The position numbers were made by a program, and so were the translations under genes. This document shows positions 62,673 through 64,000 of a stretch of DNA of 64,000 nucleotides, in pieces; the first letter of the stretch is position 1, and each line of letters opens with the position of its first letter. The notes beneath the pieces are model-generated. The model saw only the letters and a program-made list of their open reading frames with translations, ran no database searches and was not told the origin of the DNA. The DNA comes from Caldilineaceae bacterium (GTDB lineage: Bacteria > Chloroflexota > Anaerolineae > Caldilineales > Caldilineaceae): positions 1 to 64,000 of the forward strand of contig JAPOVP010000043.1 of the NCBI GenBank assembly GCA_026708085.1, read 5' to 3'.

Positions 62673-64000
62673 TGATCATCGGACTCGACATTGGCACGAC
62701 TTCATTGAGCGCGGTAGTGCTGGATCCGGAGAGCGGCAGCCAAGCGGCCCACCGGACCGTTGCCAATCGCGCTGGTTCGTCTCCGGGACCCGGGCGGGCT
62801 GAGCTGGACCTGGCGCACTTGTACGAACTGGCAGTGGAGTGCCTGGCGGGACTGGTGACACAGGCAGATCTGGGCCCGTCGGACATCCAAGGCATCGGGG
62901 TCACGGGACAGCAGCACGGGGTTGCGCTGATTGGGCCGGATGCTTCGCCGACCGGACCCGCGATTACGTGGCAGGACTTGCGGGTGCAGAAGCCGCTGCC
63001 CGGTACTGACAGGCCGGTGCTGGAGCGGTTTATCGCGGCTGCGGGAGGGCGTGAGGCCTTTCGCAATACCGGCTGTCTGCCGGCGGCGGGGTTTCTGGGG
63101 CCCAGCCTATACTGGCTTAGATTGCAGGATGCTCTGCCCGATCCCCCGGTAACTGCCTGCTTTGTCCCGGATGCTGTGGCCTCGTTCCTGACCGGCGCGA
63201 CGGTGGTGTGTGAGCCGACACTGGCGGGCAGTTCCGGGATATTCGACATTCGCGCGAACTGTTGGGATTCGACGCTGTTGGAGCGGTTGGAGTTGCCGGC
63301 GGGACTCTTCCCGCCGATCGGGGGCGCCGGGGATATTGTGGGGGGTTTGCGGCGCGAGCTGGCTGAAGCTGTCGGTTTGGAGCCGGGGACGCCGGTGACG
63401 GTTGCGCTGGGGGACAACCAGGCCAGTTTCATCGGCAGTGCGCCGGAGCCGGGCCGCAGTCTGCTTCTGAACGTGGGAACCGGGGGCCAGATTTCTGCCC
63501 GCACGGACAGTTTCCATTTCATTCCCGGGTTGGAAAACCGCCCGTTTCCCGGAGGGCAGTATCTGCTGATAGGGGGAGGGTTGTTCGGGGGTCGTTCCTA
63601 TGCCTACTTGCAGGGATTCTTTCAGCAGGTTGGCGCGCAACTTCTGGATGTGGAAACGCCGAGCGACCTCTACGAACGAATGACAGAACTGGCGGCGACG
63701 GTGCCCGCTGGGTGCGATGGCCTGCAGTGCGAGCCGTTTTTCAGCGGCAGCCGTACGGACCCGGGGCTGCGAGCCTCATTCAGCGGGCTGTCACCGGAAA
63801 ATTTCACGCCCGCCCATTTCGCGCGCGCTCTGCTTGAAGGGATGGCAGACGGCTTTTTCGCTTTTTTCGAACAGATGAAGCCGGTGGTGGGAGAGCCGCC
63901 GCTCTTAGTGGGCGCGGGCAATGGAGTGCGCCAGAACCGGCTGCTGGCCCGGATCCTGGCGGGTCGATTCGAGAAGACGCTGCTGATTCCGAGCCATGCG
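62673..64000 (+). CDS. FGGY-family carbohydrate kinase, partial (sedoheptulokinase/xylulokinase-like)
   Basis: The frame is open to the right edge of the window (442 codons and no stop), so the gene is truncated by the window. It phosphorylates a sugar with ATP: phosphate-1 motif GLDIGTTS with Asp6, then GVTGQQHGVALI, WQDLR, GCLPAAGF and the ATPase domain LGDNQASFIGS, LNVGTGGQIS and GAGNGVRQN. The absence of the typical xylulokinase WxDxR Asp pattern details and the TGQQHG segment suggest sedoheptulokinase-like specificity. ATG 62673 has AAGGGA upstream. Confidence 0.88.

Noticed and set aside
1-64000. tRNA, rRNA, tmRNA or riboswitch genes
   Set aside because: I scanned gaps by eye and saw no cloverleaf, T-loop GTTCGANTC context or conserved riboswitch core; a computational scan could still find a small RNA.

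Overview
The window is a GC-rich bacterial chromosome segment without rRNA, tRNA, CRISPR or phage genes that I could recognise. Gene content suggests a Chloroflexota bacterium, possibly of the Caldilineales/Anaerolineae or SAR202 type: an ArsA-family ATPase next to a methyltransferase, tandem phytanoyl-CoA dioxygenases, a CO-dehydrogenase-like two-subunit molybdoenzyme, YfhO, GSDH-type sugar dehydrogenase and formamidase. This is inference from gene families only, with no marker gene to settle it. Most genes are ordinary housekeeping or accessory metabolic genes in short operons with overlapping ATGA junctions.

Layout. 0-7 kb: dnaK, a zinc-finger-less J protein, then an M1-peptidase lipoprotein, a DUF2071 protein and a DedA membrane protein, closed by a strong hairpin. 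7-11 kb: two exported proteins built by internal duplication (a 24-repeat LRR protein and a two-copy domain protein). 11-25.6 kb: UV-damage endonuclease, an Fe-S/molybdopterin dehydrogenase pair, an HD phosphohydrolase, a caspase-like protein, a PucC-family transporter, ArsA ATPase, methyltransferase, TruD, a Lon N-domain protein and acetamidase. 25.6-30.3 kb: a decaying zone with a frameshifted TPR gene, a shortened SIMPL gene, duplicated fragments, an XRE regulator and an IS5-family remnant. 30.3-37.2 kb: YfhO, amidohydrolase, DUF4037 and a GNAT-VOC fusion. 37.4-41.2 kb: a visibly AT-richer two-gene island. 41.4-50.5 kb: sulfite-oxidase-like enzyme, NAD(P)HX repair, KDPG aldolase, PlsX, RadC, a PD-(D/E)XK-like protein and a glycine oxidase-like enzyme. 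50.5-64 kb: sugar dehydrogenase, three PhyH dioxygenases, cyclase, a DtxR regulator with CcmH and a TlpA thioredoxin, RimO, a methyltransferase, ALDH and a sugar kinase cut by the window end.

The best candidate for an unusual system is the island at 37415-41222: an 852-residue protein with an N-terminal GHKL (MORC/MutL-like) ATPase and a C-terminal PD-(D/E)XK nuclease signature, followed 10 bp later by a DNA methyltransferase with a TSPPY motif. It looks like an ATP-dependent restriction-modification or defence module without a separate specificity subunit. Related GHKL/MORC-type restriction systems have been proposed from comparative genomics, so the class is not wholly new, but this fusion architecture deserves testing.

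Other points of note: a clan-CD (caspase-like) His/Cys dyad in an otherwise unrecognised protein; a bacteriochlorophyll-delivery-family transporter with no photosynthesis genes nearby; three copies of a double-hairpin intergenic repeat; a clean one-base frameshift in a TPR gene; a consensus sigma-70 promoter ahead of the DtxR regulator; and an IS5 remnant lying exactly between the stop codons of two convergent genes.
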